From positions 1-42,964 of the forward strand of contig NZ_JAAKDT010000030.1 of NCBI RefSeq assembly GCF_011038785.1: a stretch of DNA of 42,964 nucleotides, read 5' to 3'. The notes under the pieces are model-generated. The model searched no databases, was not told where the DNA came from, and worked only from the letters and a program-made list of their open reading frames with translations. Both the position numbers and the translations under genes were made by a program. Origin of the DNA: Parabacteroides sp. ZJ-118. GTDB taxonomy: Bacteria > Bacteroidota > Bacteroidia > Bacteroidales > Tannerellaceae. Below, piece by piece: positions 17,695-26,053 of this stretch. Positions within the stretch are counted from its first letter, which is position 1; the number at the start of each line of letters is the position of its first letter.

Positions 17695-18552
17695 ATGAGG
17701 AATCTGCTTTATCTTTTTGTCTTTGCGACTCAGCTTCTCGGCTTGAGCGCATGTTCTTCTTACTATTATTCGATGTTGAACTCGAATGACCCCGTTGGGG
17801 AGAAGAATGAGAGAGGTGATTTTGTGCAGGAAAACGATACGGTACGTATCTCTTATCGTTTCTGGGGAGAGAACGCCCCGATTACTATCACCATTTATAA
17901 CAAATTGGATGAACCCTTGTATGTGGATTGGGGGCGGTCGGCGCTGATTATCGATGACGTGGCTACCACCTACGACTCGAAAGAGGTCTCGGTGAGAGGA
18001 GAGACCTCTGGTGCGGCATCCGGTAGCTCCTTCCATTGGAGCGATAGGAGCAGCAGCGGGTGGAACTACTCGGAAGGTGCCTTCTCCGGCAATGTGAGTT
18101 TGCCGAAAGGCGTTGAGTTTATCCCGCCGCATTCCAAATTAGTCAATACGCCTTTGCATTTAGCCAACTTCCCGTTCAACGAGATCCCGAAGGAGGCGTA
18201 TGTAAAGGAGCAAATGATAACGAAGGCGGCCACCACCGTAAATATCCGTGTAAAGGATTTTACGGAAGAAGATTCTCCGCTGAAGTTCCGCAGCTACCTG
18301 ACGTTGCTCGCCGGAGGGACCAATGGGATGCCCTTGAGGCATTCCTCTTTTGAGCGGAACTTCTATCTGGCGAAATTGATTAAGGTCGGCGACGTGGCCC
18401 CCCAGTATTTCGATGAGGGGCAACAGCAATCCGGCGATTTCTTTTATGTGAAAGAGACTCATGGGGCTACGGCTGGCCTTGTCGTAGGAGCGATAGCGGT
18501 TACCGCCGCAGGCGTGGCGATAGAGGCTACGCTGGGTCCCGTGAATTATTAA
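17695..18552 (+). CDS. Lipoprotein of unknown function
   Basis: 285 residues; I do not recognise the family. The leader [19 protein letters not shown] has a clean lipobox (LSAC, Cys20). The mature part has a beta-rich region ([30 protein letters not shown]), a low-complexity Ser/Gly stretch (residues about 100-125), and a second beta-rich part. It ends in a Gly/Ala-rich hydrophobic segment, [20 protein letters not shown], which could be a membrane helix. The sequence around [15 protein letters not shown] recalls beta-sandwich domains that bracket hydrophobic pockets, but nothing specific. mtnA begins 13 bp after the stop, so the two are likely cotranscribed. Confidence 0.75.
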   Translation: MRNLLYLFVFATQLLGLSACSSYYYSMLNSNDPVGEKNERGDFVQENDTVRISYRFWGENAPITITIYNKLDEPLYVDWGRSALIIDDVATTYDSKEVSVRGETSGAASGSSFHWSDRSSSGWNYSEGAFSGNVSLPKGVEFIPPHSKLVNTPLHLANFPFNEIPKEAYVKEQMITKAATTVNIRVKDFTEEDSPLKFRSYLTLLAGGTNGMPLRHSSFERNFYLAKLIKVGDVAPQYFDEGQQQSGDFFYVKETHGATAGLVVGAIAVTAAGVAIEATLGPVNY

Positions 18553-18565
18553 TAGATTCAGGCGA

Positions 18566-19603
18566 ATGATACAAACTCTATCTGACTTAAGGACCGTGCG
18601 TTTCAATGAGCAAGCGGACAGCGTGATAATTTTGGACCAAACGCTGCTGCCGGGTAAGGAAGCGTATCTGACCCTTACCACTGCTGAGGAGATATGGGAC
18701 GCTATCTATAAATTAAAGGTACGTGGAGCGCCCGCTATCGGGGTAGCGGCCGCTTATGGTATCTATGTTTGCGCCCGTCGGATCGATACGACGGAGAAAT
18801 CTGTTTTCAGGGATGAGTTTCGGAGGATCAAGGAGTATCTGGCCAGTTCCCGTCCGACGGCGGTGAATCTGGTGGCGGCGCTGAACCGGATGGAACAGGT
18901 GTTGGTCGCTCATCCTGCCTTCTCCGTCCCGGAATGGAAAGGGTTATTATATAAGGAAGCGATCGCGATCCGTGAGGAAGATGCCGCCGCTTGTCGGCAG
19001 ATCGGCGAGAATTGTCTGGAGCTGCTCCGTCCCGGGATGGGAATCCTTACGCATTGCAACGCCGGACATCTGGCGGTCTCGGAATATGGTACCGCCCTGG
19101 CTCCGATTTATCTGGGGCAGGAGAGAGGCTATGGCTTCAAGCTTTTCGCCGACGAGACCCGCCCTTTGTTGCAAGGTGCCCGTCTCACAGCCTATGAGCT
19201 AAACAGGGCCGGAGTTGATGTGACGCTGATTTGCGATAATATGGCTTCCATCGTCATGCGGAGAGGTTGGGTGCAAGCCGTGGTCGTGGGTTGTGACCGT
19301 GTAGCTGCCAATGGCGACGTGGCGAATAAGATCGGCACGTCCGGAGTGGCTATCTTGGCCCGCCATTATAAGATTCCCTTCTATGTATTAGGTCCGACAT
19401 CTACCATCGATAGCTCGTGTCCGGACGGCGATTCCATTGTGATAGAGGAGCGTAACCCTGATGAGATTACCGAAATGTGGTATTCAAGGCGTATGGCCCC
19501 GAAAAACGTGAAAGTCTACAACCCTGCCTTCGACATTACGCCTCACGAACTGATCACGGCGATAATTACGGAGAAAGGTATCTTTTATGAAAATAATCGT
19601 TGA
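18566..19603 (+). CDS. mtnA: S-methyl-5-thioribose-1-phosphate isomerase
   Basis: 345 residues of the aIF2B/MtnA family. The isomerase-specific features are [13 protein letters not shown] near residue 52, the catalytic cysteine in [10 protein letters not shown] (near 163) and the catalytic aspartate in [19 protein letters not shown] (near 242). It converts methylthioribose-1-phosphate to the ribulose form in methionine salvage. No other salvage gene is visible nearby; its partner here is an unrelated lipoprotein gene. In species lacking the complete pathway MtnA-like proteins may have another sugar-phosphate substrate, so pathway context is inferred. Confidence 0.93.
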   Translation: MIQTLSDLRTVRFNEQADSVIILDQTLLPGKEAYLTLTTAEEIWDAIYKLKVRGAPAIGVAAAYGIYVCARRIDTTEKSVFRDEFRRIKEYLASSRPTAVNLVAALNRMEQVLVAHPAFSVPEWKGLLYKEAIAIREEDAAACRQIGENCLELLRPGMGILTHCNAGHLAVSEYGTALAPIYLGQERGYGFKLFADETRPLLQGARLTAYELNRAGVDVTLICDNMASIVMRRGWVQAVVVGCDRVAANGDVANKIGTSGVAILARHYKIPFYVLGPTSTIDSSCPDGDSIVIEERNPDEITEMWYSRRMAPKNVKVYNPAFDITPHELITAIITEKGIFYENNR

Positions 19604-19607
19604 AAGT

Positions 19608-19638
19608 TTTGCTAATCCCGAAACAATCAGTAATTTTG
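19608..19638 (+). promoter_or_regulatory. Promoter of rpsU
   Basis: TTTG (19608-19611), 19 nt, then TAATTTTG (19631-19638). An exact Bacteroidetes promoter, starting only 5 nt after the mtnA stop. The rpsU start is about 50 nt downstream. Confidence 0.88.
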
Positions 19639-19687
19639 CCGCTCAATTTGAGGATATAAATAACTAAACAATATAACAATTTAAATT

Positions 19688-19879
19688 ATGATCGTAGTTC
19701 CATTAAAAGAAGGCGAAAACATCGAGAAGGCGCTTAAGAAATTCAAGAGAAAGTTCGAGAAAACAGGTGTAGTCAAGGAATTGAGAGGCCGTCAGGCTTT
19801 CGAGAAACCGTCTGTCACGAAGAGAAAGCAGACTATGCGTGCTATCTACGTACAGCATTTGCAACAAGTAGAAGAATAA
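19688..19879 (+). CDS. rpsU: 30S ribosomal protein bS21
   Basis: 63 residues, highly basic, beginning MIVVPLKEGENIEKALKKFK, typical of Bacteroidetes bS21. In this phylum bS21 helps to hide the anti-Shine-Dalgarno tail of 16S rRNA, which is why most genes here lack a ribosome-binding motif. Its own leader (19639-19687) is AT-rich with no Shine-Dalgarno. It heads the cluster rpsU-xerC-hpf; the hpf gene two places on has a very strong Shine-Dalgarno. Confidence 0.96.
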   Translation: MIVVPLKEGENIEKALKKFKRKFEKTGVVKELRGRQAFEKPSVTKRKQTMRAIYVQHLQQVEE

Positions 19880-19929
19880 TTATAGCTTCTGGGCTTGTTT
19901 TATTGAATTCTTATTCCTATTTTCGTTGC

Positions 19930-20862
19930 ATGAATGTTGATGCGACGAGAATATTGCTGATCGATGACTTTTTAAACTATCTCCGGTATGAGCGGAACTA
20001 TTCCGATTATACGATTGGTGCTTATTCGAAAGACTTAGACCAATTCCAGAGGTATGTAAGAGAGCATCGGGAGGGTGTATTCGAACCCGGTGAAATCGAC
20101 TCGGATTTCGTGAGAAGTTGGGTCGTCAGTTTGATGGACGAGAAGCTCTCTCCTGTATCGGTAAACCGGAAATTAAGTTCTTTGAAGTCTTTTTTTAAGT
20201 TTCTCATGAAACGGGGCATTGTCTCCGCAAATCCGTTGAGATTGGTGCACGGCCCGAAAACGAAGAAGCCCTTACCTTATTTTATTAAGGATAGCGAGTT
20301 GGAGGCGTTGTTGGACGGAGACGGATTTGATGAGGATTTTGAAGGTGTGAGGAATCGATTGGTCATAGAGATGCTGTACGATACCGGGATGCGCCGCTCT
20401 GAGTTAATCGGCATACGCAACGTGGATGTGGATTATGAGGCGATGCAGGTCAAGGTAACTGGAAAGCGGAACAAGCAGCGGTTGATTCCTTTTGCGGAGG
20501 GTTTAAAAAACTTGATGCTTGCATACACGGAGGTCCGTGATCGTGAGGTTGAGGCAGCCAGTGAGTGGCTTTTCGTTCGGAAGAACGGGAAGCAGTTGTC
20601 GACGGGGATTGTTTACAATATAGTAAAAAAGCAATTGTCGGAGATACCTATGTTGGCGAAGCGAAGCCCACACGTGTTGCGACATTCATTTGCGACGAGT
20701 ATGTTAAACAACGGGGCCGAGCTGAACGCTGTGAAAGATTTGTTAGGTCATAGCAGTTTGGCGTCTACGAGTGTTTACACGCATACAACCTTTGAGGAAT
20801 TAAAAAAAGTGTATCATGCTCATCCAAGAGCAAAAAAAGAAGGAGGTTATTATGGACGTTAG
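19930..20862 (+). CDS. xerC: Tyrosine recombinase (XerC type)
   Basis: 310 residues from the ATG at 19930; an upstream in-frame ATG at 19903 would add nine residues that do not belong to the conserved core-binding domain (FLNYLRYERNYSDYTIGAYSKDL). The catalytic set is complete: Arg in DTGMRRSELIGI (near 154), Lys in VTGKRNKQR, His/Arg in PHVLRHSFAT (near 247 and 250), His in LGHSSLAST and the nucleophile Tyr283 in SVYTH. It fits a chromosome-dimer resolution recombinase, conserved between rpsU and hpf in Bacteroidales. The hpf start codon overlaps its last codons. Confidence 0.88.
   Translation: MNVDATRILLIDDFLNYLRYERNYSDYTIGAYSKDLDQFQRYVREHREGVFEPGEIDSDFVRSWVVSLMDEKLSPVSVNRKLSSLKSFFKFLMKRGIVSANPLRLVHGPKTKKPLPYFIKDSELEALLDGDGFDEDFEGVRNRLVIEMLYDTGMRRSELIGIRNVDVDYEAMQVKVTGKRNKQRLIPFAEGLKNLMLAYTEVRDREVEAASEWLFVRKNGKQLSTGIVYNIVKKQLSEIPMLAKRSPHVLRHSFATSMLNNGAELNAVKDLLGHSSLASTSVYTHTTFEELKKVYHAHPRAKKEGGYYGR
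20840..20847 (+). promoter_or_regulatory. Strong Shine-Dalgarno AAGGAGGT before hpf
   Basis: Eight bases (AAGGAGGT) complementary to the 16S rRNA tail, 4-5 nt before the hpf ATG and inside the xerC coding sequence. No other gene in the window has a comparable site; it fixes the hpf start at 20852. Confidence 0.88.
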
Positions 20863-21151
20863 AATTCAAGCAATTCATTTCGACGCAACTGCACAGTTGG
20901 AGGCGTTTATTCAGAAGAAAGTTTCTAAATTGGAGCAATACTTCGATGGTATTATATTGGCAGAGGTTACGTTGAAGGTGGTTAAGCCTGAGACGGTGAA
21001 GAATAAGCAGGCCAGTGTAATGTTGTCCGTGAAGAACGGGGAATGTTTCGCTGATAAAATAAACGATACTTTCGAAGGGGCGATAGACGATTGCGTGGAG
21101 GCTTTGGAGAAACAACTGGTTAAATTCAAAGAAAAAATCAGAGCCAAATAA
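20852..21151 (+). CDS. hpf: Ribosome hibernation promoting factor, short form
   Basis: 99 residues, the HPF/RaiA (YfiA) beta-alpha fold without the long C-terminal dimerisation domain. It starts MDVRIQAIHFDATAQLEAFI and has the typical KLEQYFDGIILAEVTLKV and DKINDTFEGAIDDCVEALEKQL segments. Such proteins bind the decoding region of the 30S subunit and shut down idle ribosomes. The ATG overlaps the end of xerC by 11 nt; the strong Shine-Dalgarno decides this start over an in-frame ATG at 20816. It probably shares the rpsU-xerC transcript, which ends at 21198-21234. Confidence 0.92.
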   Translation: MDVRIQAIHFDATAQLEAFIQKKVSKLEQYFDGIILAEVTLKVVKPETVKNKQASVMLSVKNGECFADKINDTFEGAIDDCVEALEKQLVKFKEKIRAK

Positions 21152-21167
21152 AAAAACGGTAGATAAA

Positions 21168-21198
21168 TTTGGTATGTAAGAAATAATGTCTAAATTTG
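21168..21198 (+). promoter_or_regulatory. Promoter of the tRNA-tuf operon
   Basis: TTTG (21168-21171), 19 nt, TAAATTTG (21191-21198). Exact consensus. Its final G is the first base of the hairpin that terminates hpf, so the expected start near 21205 lies within that hairpin. Confidence 0.88.
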
Positions 21199-21234
21199 CA
21201 GCCGTTTCGCCATGGTGACGAAACGGCTGCTTTT
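21198..21234 (+). terminator. Terminator after hpf, overlapping the tRNA-tuf promoter
   Basis: GCAGCCGTTTCG (21198-21209) pairs perfectly with CGAAACGGCTGC (21219-21230) over a 9-nt loop, followed by TTTT. A strong terminator for the rpsU-xerC-hpf transcript. Confidence 0.85.
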
Positions 21235-21243
21235 AGAAGTATC

Positions 21244-21317
21244 GCCTCTTTAGCTCAGTTGGCCAGAGCACGTGATTTGTAATCTCGGGGTCGTTGGTTC
21301 GAATCCGACAAGAGGCT
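21244..21317 (+). tRNA. tRNA-Thr (anticodon TGT)
   Basis: Acceptor GCCTCTT pairs fully with AAGAGGC (21310-21316); the anticodon loop is TTTGTAA and the T-arm contains GGTTCGAATCC. First of four tRNAs before tuf. Confidence 0.96.
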
Positions 21318-21335
21318 CGGAGAATGTATCGGAAA

Positions 21336-21418
21336 GGGCAGTTACCAGAGTGGCCAAATGGGGCTGACTGTAACTCAGCTGGCTTTCGCCTTCGGTGGTT
21401 CGAATCCATCACTGCCCA
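21336..21418 (+). tRNA. tRNA-Tyr (anticodon GTA)
   Basis: Acceptor GGGCAGT pairs with ACTGCCC; anticodon GTA; a long variable arm (CTGGCTTTCGCCTTCGG region) makes it 83 nt, as expected for tRNA-Tyr. Confidence 0.96.
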
Positions 21419-21462
21419 CACGGATGAAGCAAAGGACGGAATCGGTTGGTTCATTCGGTCTT

Positions 21463-21535
21463 GCGGAAGTAGCTCAGTTGATAGAGCATTAGCCTTCCAA
21501 GCTGAGGGTCGCGGGTTTGAGCCCCGTCTTCCGCT
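21463..21535 (+). tRNA. tRNA-Gly (anticodon TCC)
   Basis: Acceptor GCGGAAG pairs with CTTCCGC; anticodon loop CTTCCAA; T-arm GGGTTTGAGCCC. 73 nt. Confidence 0.96.
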
Positions 21536-21545
21536 CTTATGTATT

Positions 21546-21617
<72 letters not shown>

Positions 21618-21666
21618 CAATTGGAGATTGAACATGATCATTAATCAAATAAAGAACAATTAAGTT

Positions 21667-22854
21667 ATGGCAAAAGAGAAATTTGACAGATCGAAACCAC
21701 ATGTGAACATTGGTACGATTGGTCACGTTGACCACGGTAAAACAACTTTGACAGCTGCTATCACGACAGTATTGGCAAAGAAAGGTCTTTCAGAGTTGCG
21801 TTCATTCGATTCTATCGACAACGCCCCTGAAGAAAAAGAGAGAGGTATCACTATTAATACTGCTCACGTAGAGTATCAGACCGCAAATCGTCACTATGCT
21901 CACGTAGACTGTCCGGGTCACGCCGACTACGTAAAGAACATGGTAACTGGTGCTGCTCAGATGGACGGTGCTATCATCGTGGTGGCTGCTACTGATGGCC
22001 CTATGCCTCAAACTCGCGAGCACATCCTTTTGGCTCGTCAGGTAAACGTTCCGAGATTGGTTGTTTTCATGAACAAGTGTGACATGGTTGACGACGAGGA
22101 AATGTTGGAATTGGTCGAGATGGAGATGAGAGAGTTGCTTTCATTCTATCAATTCGACGGCGACAACACTCCGATCATCCGTGGTTCTGCTCTTGGCGCA
22201 TTGAACGGTGATCCTCAATGGGAAGCTAAAGTGATGGAGTTGATGGATGCTTGTGATACGTGGATTCCTCTGCCTCCGCGCGAAATCGACAAGCCGTTCT
22301 TGATGCCGGTTGAGGACGTATTCTCAATCACGGGCCGTGGTACTGTTGCTACAGGTCGTATCGAGACAGGTATCGTTAAGGTGGGTGAGGAAATCCAGAT
22401 CATCGGTCTTGGCGCTGCCGGCAAGAAATCTGTTGTTACGGGTGTTGAGATGTTCCGTAAATTATTGGATCAAGGAGAGGCTGGTGACAACGTTGGTTTG
22501 TTGCTTCGCGGTATCGACAAGAATGAGATCAGACGTGGTATGGTAATCTGCCACCCGGGTCAGGTTAAAGAGCATTCTAAGTTCAAGGCTGAGGTTTACA
22601 TCTTGAAGAAAGAGGAGGGTGGTCGTCACACTCCGTTCCACAATAAATATCGTCCTCAGTTCTACATCCGCACATTGGATGTGACTGGTGAAATCGCTTT
22701 GCCGGAAGGAACTGAGATGGTAATGCCGGGTGATAACGTAACGATCGAGGTTGAGTTGATCTATCCGGTAGCGTGTAGCGTAGGTCTTCGTTTCGCTATC
22801 CGCGAGGGTGGACGTACGGTAGGTGCAGGCCAGATCACAGAATTAGAGAACTAA
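21667..22854 (+). CDS. tuf: Elongation factor Tu
   Basis: 395 residues. GTPase motifs: [15 protein letters not shown] (G1, residues 19 onward), [12 protein letters not shown] (switch I), [12 protein letters not shown] (G3) and NKCDMVD (G4), followed by the two beta-barrel domains. It delivers aminoacyl-tRNA to the ribosome. The gene is 50 bp behind tRNA-Thr(GGT) in a tRNA-tuf transcript and is followed by a short hairpin and tRNA-Trp. The leader has no Shine-Dalgarno. Confidence 0.99.
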   Translation: MAKEKFDRSKPHVNIGTIGHVDHGKTTLTAAITTVLAKKGLSELRSFDSIDNAPEEKERGITINTAHVEYQTANRHYAHVDCPGHADYVKNMVTGAAQMDGAIIVVAATDGPMPQTREHILLARQVNVPRLVVFMNKCDMVDDEEMLELVEMEMRELLSFYQFDGDNTPIIRGSALGALNGDPQWEAKVMELMDACDTWIPLPPREIDKPFLMPVEDVFSITGRGTVATGRIETGIVKVGEEIQIIGLGAAGKKSVVTGVEMFRKLLDQGEAGDNVGLLLRGIDKNEIRRGMVICHPGQVKEHSKFKAEVYILKKEEGGRHTPFHNKYRPQFYIRTLDVTGEIALPEGTEMVMPGDNVTIEVELIYPVACSVGLRFAIREGGRTVGAGQITELEN

Positions 22855-22875
22855 TTCAAACACTAGATAATGTTA

Positions 22876-22904
22876 TAGCCAGTCTTTTAGGGACTGGCTA
22901 TTTC
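22876..22904 (+). terminator. Hairpin between tuf and tRNA-Trp
   Basis: TAGCCAGTC (22876-22884) pairs with GACTGGCTA (22892-22900), followed by TTTCT. A weak terminator or processing site; partial read-through into the secE-rpoC genes is likely because no new promoter is obvious. Confidence 0.6.
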
Positions 22905-22905
22905 T

Positions 22906-22978
22906 ACGGAAGTAGCTCAGTCGGTAGAGCACTGGTCTCCAAAACCAGGTGTCGGGAGTTCGAGCCTCTCCTTCCGTG
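22906..22978 (+). tRNA. tRNA-Trp (anticodon CCA)
   Basis: Acceptor ACGGAAG pairs with CTTCCGT; anticodon loop TCTCCAAAA region with CCA; T-arm GGAGTTCGAGCCTC. The usual place before secE. Confidence 0.96.
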
Positions 22979-22996
22979 CTAAAATCTATAGATTCG

Positions 22997-23191
22997 ATGA
23001 AAAAGATAATTGCTTATATTAAGGAATCTTATAACGAACTTGTTTATAAAGTTTCTTGGCCTACGAGAGCAGAGCTTTCTAATAGTGCGGTTGTTGTTAT
23101 GTTTGCTTCCCTTATCATCGCCGCATTGATCTTTGTTGTTGACGGGGTCTTCGAGGCTGTTATGCGTTTCTTCTACAACCAAATTTTCTAA
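22997..23191 (+). CDS. secE: Preprotein translocase subunit SecE
   Basis: 64 residues with one membrane helix (NSAVVVMFASLIIAALIFVVDGVF) after the conserved amphipathic segment YNELVYKVSWPTRAEL. This is the short single-helix form that clamps SecY. The start at 22997 is 18 nt after tRNA-Trp; an earlier in-frame ATG at 22949 would lie inside the tRNA. nusG follows 11 nt after the stop. Confidence 0.96.
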   Translation: MKKIIAYIKESYNELVYKVSWPTRAELSNSAVVVMFASLIIAALIFVVDGVFEAVMRFFYNQIF

Positions 23192-23202
23192 TCAGTTGAG
23201 GT

Positions 23203-23745
23203 ATGTCTGATATCCAAAAGAAATTTTATGTTCTGCGTGCCATTAGTGGCAAGGAGAACAAGGTACGGGAATATCTAGAGGCTGAGCTGAAGAATACGGA
23301 TCTGGGAGAATATGTATCTCAAGTCTTGATTCCGACCGAGAAAATCTTTACGGTACGAAACGGCAAGAAGGTCATGAAAGAGAGAGCTTACCTGCCGGGT
23401 TATGTGCTGGTCGAGGCCGCTTTGGTCGGTGAGGTTGCCCATCGGTTGCGGAACATTCCGAACGTGATTGGTTTCTTGGGTGGTTCTGATACCCCCGTGC
23501 CATTACGCCCTGCGGAAGTAAATCGTATTTTAGGTACGGTCGACGAGTTGCAGGAACAACAGGAGGATTTGGATATCCAGTTCTATGTTGGAGAGAGTGT
23601 GAAGATCACTTTTGGACCGTTTAGCGGTTTCATGGGTATAATCGAAGAGGTCAACGCCGAGAAAAAGAAACTTAAGGTGATGGTTAAGGTCTTCGGACGA
23701 AAGACTCCCCTTGAGTTGGGCTATATGCAAGTTGAGAAAGAATAG
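23203..23745 (+). CDS. nusG: Transcription termination/antitermination factor NusG
   Basis: 180 residues: N-terminal NGN domain ([18 protein letters not shown], then LPGYVLVEA and [10 protein letters not shown]) and C-terminal KOW domain ([18 protein letters not shown]). It binds RNA polymerase and couples it to Rho or ribosomes. It is placed between secE and rplK as in most bacteria. Confidence 0.97.
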   Translation: MSDIQKKFYVLRAISGKENKVREYLEAELKNTDLGEYVSQVLIPTEKIFTVRNGKKVMKERAYLPGYVLVEAALVGEVAHRLRNIPNVIGFLGGSDTPVPLRPAEVNRILGTVDELQEQQEDLDIQFYVGESVKITFGPFSGFMGIIEEVNAEKKKLKVMVKVFGRKTPLELGYMQVEKE

Positions 23746-23812
23746 TGCTCTGGTTACGAAAAGTGCTACCTTTCTGTTATTGATGTTATATATCTAAAAA
23801 AATTTAGAAACA

Positions 23813-24256
23813 ATGGCTAAAGAAGTTGCTGGACAAATCAAATTGCAGATTAAAGGAGGAGCAGCAAACCCTTCTCCCCCAGTAGGACCTGCTTTGGGTT
23901 CTAAGGGTATTAACATTATGGAGTTTTGCAAGCAATTTAATGCCAAGACCCAAGACAAGGCTGGTAAGATATTACCCGTTGTAATTACTTACTATGTCGA
24001 TAAGTCTTTCGACTTTGTCGTTAAAACTCCTCCTGTGGCAATCCAGTTGTTGGAAGCTACCAAGAAGAAGAGCGGTTCCGCTCAACCTAACCGTGCTAAG
24101 ATCGCTGAGATCACATGGGAGCAGGTGAGAGCTATCGCTGAAGACAAATTAGTCGATCTAAACTGCTTTACTGTCGAGTCAGCCATGAGAATGGTTGCAG
24201 GAACAGCCAGAAGTATGGGTATCACTGTTAAAGGGACATTCCCGGGTAATAATTAA
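23813..24256 (+). CDS. rplK: 50S ribosomal protein uL11
   Basis: 147 residues. The N-terminal [20 protein letters not shown] and the C-terminal [14 protein letters not shown] are diagnostic. It binds 23S rRNA at the GTPase-associated centre. The 67-nt gap after nusG contains TACCTTTC, a one-base-off -7 element, so an internal promoter is possible. rplA follows 15 nt after the stop. Confidence 0.98.
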   Translation: MAKEVAGQIKLQIKGGAANPSPPVGPALGSKGINIMEFCKQFNAKTQDKAGKILPVVITYYVDKSFDFVVKTPPVAIQLLEATKKKSGSAQPNRAKIAEITWEQVRAIAEDKLVDLNCFTVESAMRMVAGTARSMGITVKGTFPGNN

Positions 24257-24271
24257 TAAACTTCAATTGAG

Positions 24272-24970
24272 ATGAGTAAACTTACAAAGAATCAAAAGTT
24301 GGCTTTGGGCAAGATTGAAGCTGGGAAAGCATACACATTGAAAGAAGCTTCAGCTTTGGTGAAGGAAATTACTACAACCAAGTTTGATGCGTCTGTAGAT
24401 GTCGATGTCCGTTTAGGTGTTGACCCCCGTAAAGCCAATCAAATGGTGAGAGGCGTGGTTTCATTGCCTCACGGAACTGGTAAGCAGGTTAGGGTTCTCG
24501 CATTATGTACCCCGGACAGGGAAGCTGAAGCTACTGCCGCTGGGGCTGACTATGTTGGCTTGGATGAGTATATTGATAAGATTAAAGGCGGTTGGACTGA
24601 CATTGACGTTATCATCACTATGCCTTCTATCATGGGTAAGATCGGTGCTCTTGGTCGCGTGTTAGGCCCTCGTGGTTTGATGCCTAACCCAAAGAGTGGT
24701 ACGGTTACCAATGAGATCGGAAAAGCGGTGAAGGAAGTTAAGCAAGGTAAGATCGACTTTAAGGTAGATAAGAGCGGTATCGTTCACACTTCTGTTGGTA
24801 AGGTGTCATTCACTCCGGAACAGATTCGTGACAACGCTAAGGAGTTCATTTCAACTTTGATCAAGTTGAAACCTGCTGCGGCTAAAGGTGCGTATATAAA
24901 GAGTATTTATCTTTCTAGTACTATGAGTGCGGGTATTAAAATTGACCCCAAATCAGTTGAAGAAAACTAA
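24272..24970 (+). CDS. rplA: 50S ribosomal protein uL1
   Basis: 232 residues with the L1 signature [20 protein letters not shown] and PKSGTVT. It forms the L1 stalk and, in many bacteria, represses its own operon by binding the mRNA leader. The gap to rplJ is only 14 nt, so the long L10 leader seen in enterobacteria is missing here. Confidence 0.98.
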   Translation: MSKLTKNQKLALGKIEAGKAYTLKEASALVKEITTTKFDASVDVDVRLGVDPRKANQMVRGVVSLPHGTGKQVRVLALCTPDREAEATAAGADYVGLDEYIDKIKGGWTDIDVIITMPSIMGKIGALGRVLGPRGLMPNPKSGTVTNEIGKAVKEVKQGKIDFKVDKSGIVHTSVGKVSFTPEQIRDNAKEFISTLIKLKPAAAKGAYIKSIYLSSTMSAGIKIDPKSVEEN

Positions 24971-24984
24971 AAAACAATTGGACA

Positions 24985-25515
24985 ATGAGAAAGGAAGATA
25001 AAGGAACTGTTATCGCTCAATTAACTGAGGTATTAAAGGAATATCCTAATTTCTATTTGACGGATATCGAGGCGCTGGACGCTGAGAAAACCAGCAAATT
25101 GAGAAGAGAGTGTTTCAAGCGTGAGGTTAAGTTAGTCGTTGTAAAGAATAACTTGCTTAAGAAAGCGTTGGAGAACATTGAAGGTGACTTCTCCGTTCTT
25201 AACGTAGCATTGAAGGGCAATACGGCTGTGATGTTCTCACAGGTCGCTAATGCTCCCGCTCGCCTGATTAAGGATTTTACTAAGGACGCCAAGAAAGATG
25301 TAGTCGCTAAACCGGCTTTGAAGGCTGCTTACGTACAAGAAAGTTTCTACGTAGGTGCTGAGAATCTAGAGGCATTAGTAAATATCAAGAGCAAAAACGA
25401 ACTTATCGCCGATGTTATCGCATTGTTGGAATCTCCGGCGAAGAACGTTATCTCTGCTCTTCAGTCATCAGGACAAACTATCCATGGTCTGTTGAAGACT
25501 TTGGAAGAAAGATAA
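24985..25515 (+). CDS. rplJ: 50S ribosomal protein uL10
   Basis: 176 residues. It opens with KEDKGTVIAQLTEVLKEYPNFYLTD, has the KLRRECFKREVKLVVVKNNL RNA-binding part, and ends in the helical stalk region that docks bL12 dimers. Located between rplA and rplL; the 53-nt gap to rplL is AT-rich with no clear structure. Confidence 0.98.
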   Translation: MRKEDKGTVIAQLTEVLKEYPNFYLTDIEALDAEKTSKLRRECFKREVKLVVVKNNLLKKALENIEGDFSVLNVALKGNTAVMFSQVANAPARLIKDFTKDAKKDVVAKPALKAAYVQESFYVGAENLEALVNIKSKNELIADVIALLESPAKNVISALQSSGQTIHGLLKTLEER

Positions 25516-25568
25516 TTTTTTTTCATTAAAACATTACACAGGTAAATAATCATTTAAATCATACAAAA

Positions 25569-25946
25569 ATGGCAGATTTGAAAGCTTTTGCAGAACAATT
25601 AGTAAACTTGACCGTTAAAGAAGTTAGCGAATTGGCTACTATCCTTAAAGAAGAGTACGGTATCGAACCTGCTGCTGCAGCTGTTGCTGTCGCTGGTCCT
25701 GCTGTTGGTGGTGCCGCCGCCGCTGTAGAAGAGAAGACTTCTTTCGATGTTGTATTGAAAGCAGCTGGTGCTAATAAGTTAGCTATCGTTAAGTTAGTTA
25801 AAGAATTAACTGGTCTTGGTTTGAAAGAGGCTAAGGATATGGTGGATAGCGCTCCTAATGCAATCAAGGAAGGTATCGCCAAAGCTGATGCTGAGGCATT
25901 GAAGAAACAGTTGGAAGAGGCTGGAGCTGAAGTTGAGCTTAAATAG
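25569..25946 (+). CDS. rplL: 50S ribosomal protein bL12 (L7/L12)
   Basis: 125 residues. N-terminal dimerisation helices, an alanine/glycine-rich hinge ([21 protein letters not shown], about residues 36-56) and the conserved C-terminal domain with [19 protein letters not shown] that contacts elongation factors. Its stop is followed by a small hairpin (25955-25969) and a full terminator at 25975. Confidence 0.98.
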   Translation: MADLKAFAEQLVNLTVKEVSELATILKEEYGIEPAAAAVAVAGPAVGGAAAAVEEKTSFDVVLKAAGANKLAIVKLVKELTGLGLKEAKDMVDSAPNAIKEGIAKADAEALKKQLEEAGAEVELK

Positions 25947-25974
25947 TATTTATAACCTGGTTTCCAGGTGATTT

Positions 25975-26013
25975 GGTTAAGAGTCTCCGACTACGAAGAC
26001 TCTTAACCTTTTT
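25975..26013 (+). terminator. Terminator/attenuator between rplL and rpoB
   Basis: GGTTAAGAGTCT (25975-25986) pairs perfectly with AGACTCTTAACC (25997-26008), followed by TTTTT. A small hairpin ACCTGG-TTT-CCAGGT precedes it at 25955-25969. This would lower rpoBC transcription relative to the stalk proteins, as known in E. coli. Confidence 0.85.
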
Positions 26014-26053
26014 GTGTCTATAATTTCAATAAGTTCAATAAATTCCTTACTAG

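Noticed and set aside
19930-20862. XerC-type recombinase as the invertase for the segment at 39965-40183
   Set aside because: Its place between rpsU and hpf and its sequence fit a housekeeping Xer recombinase; nothing links it to the segment, though it cannot be excluded.
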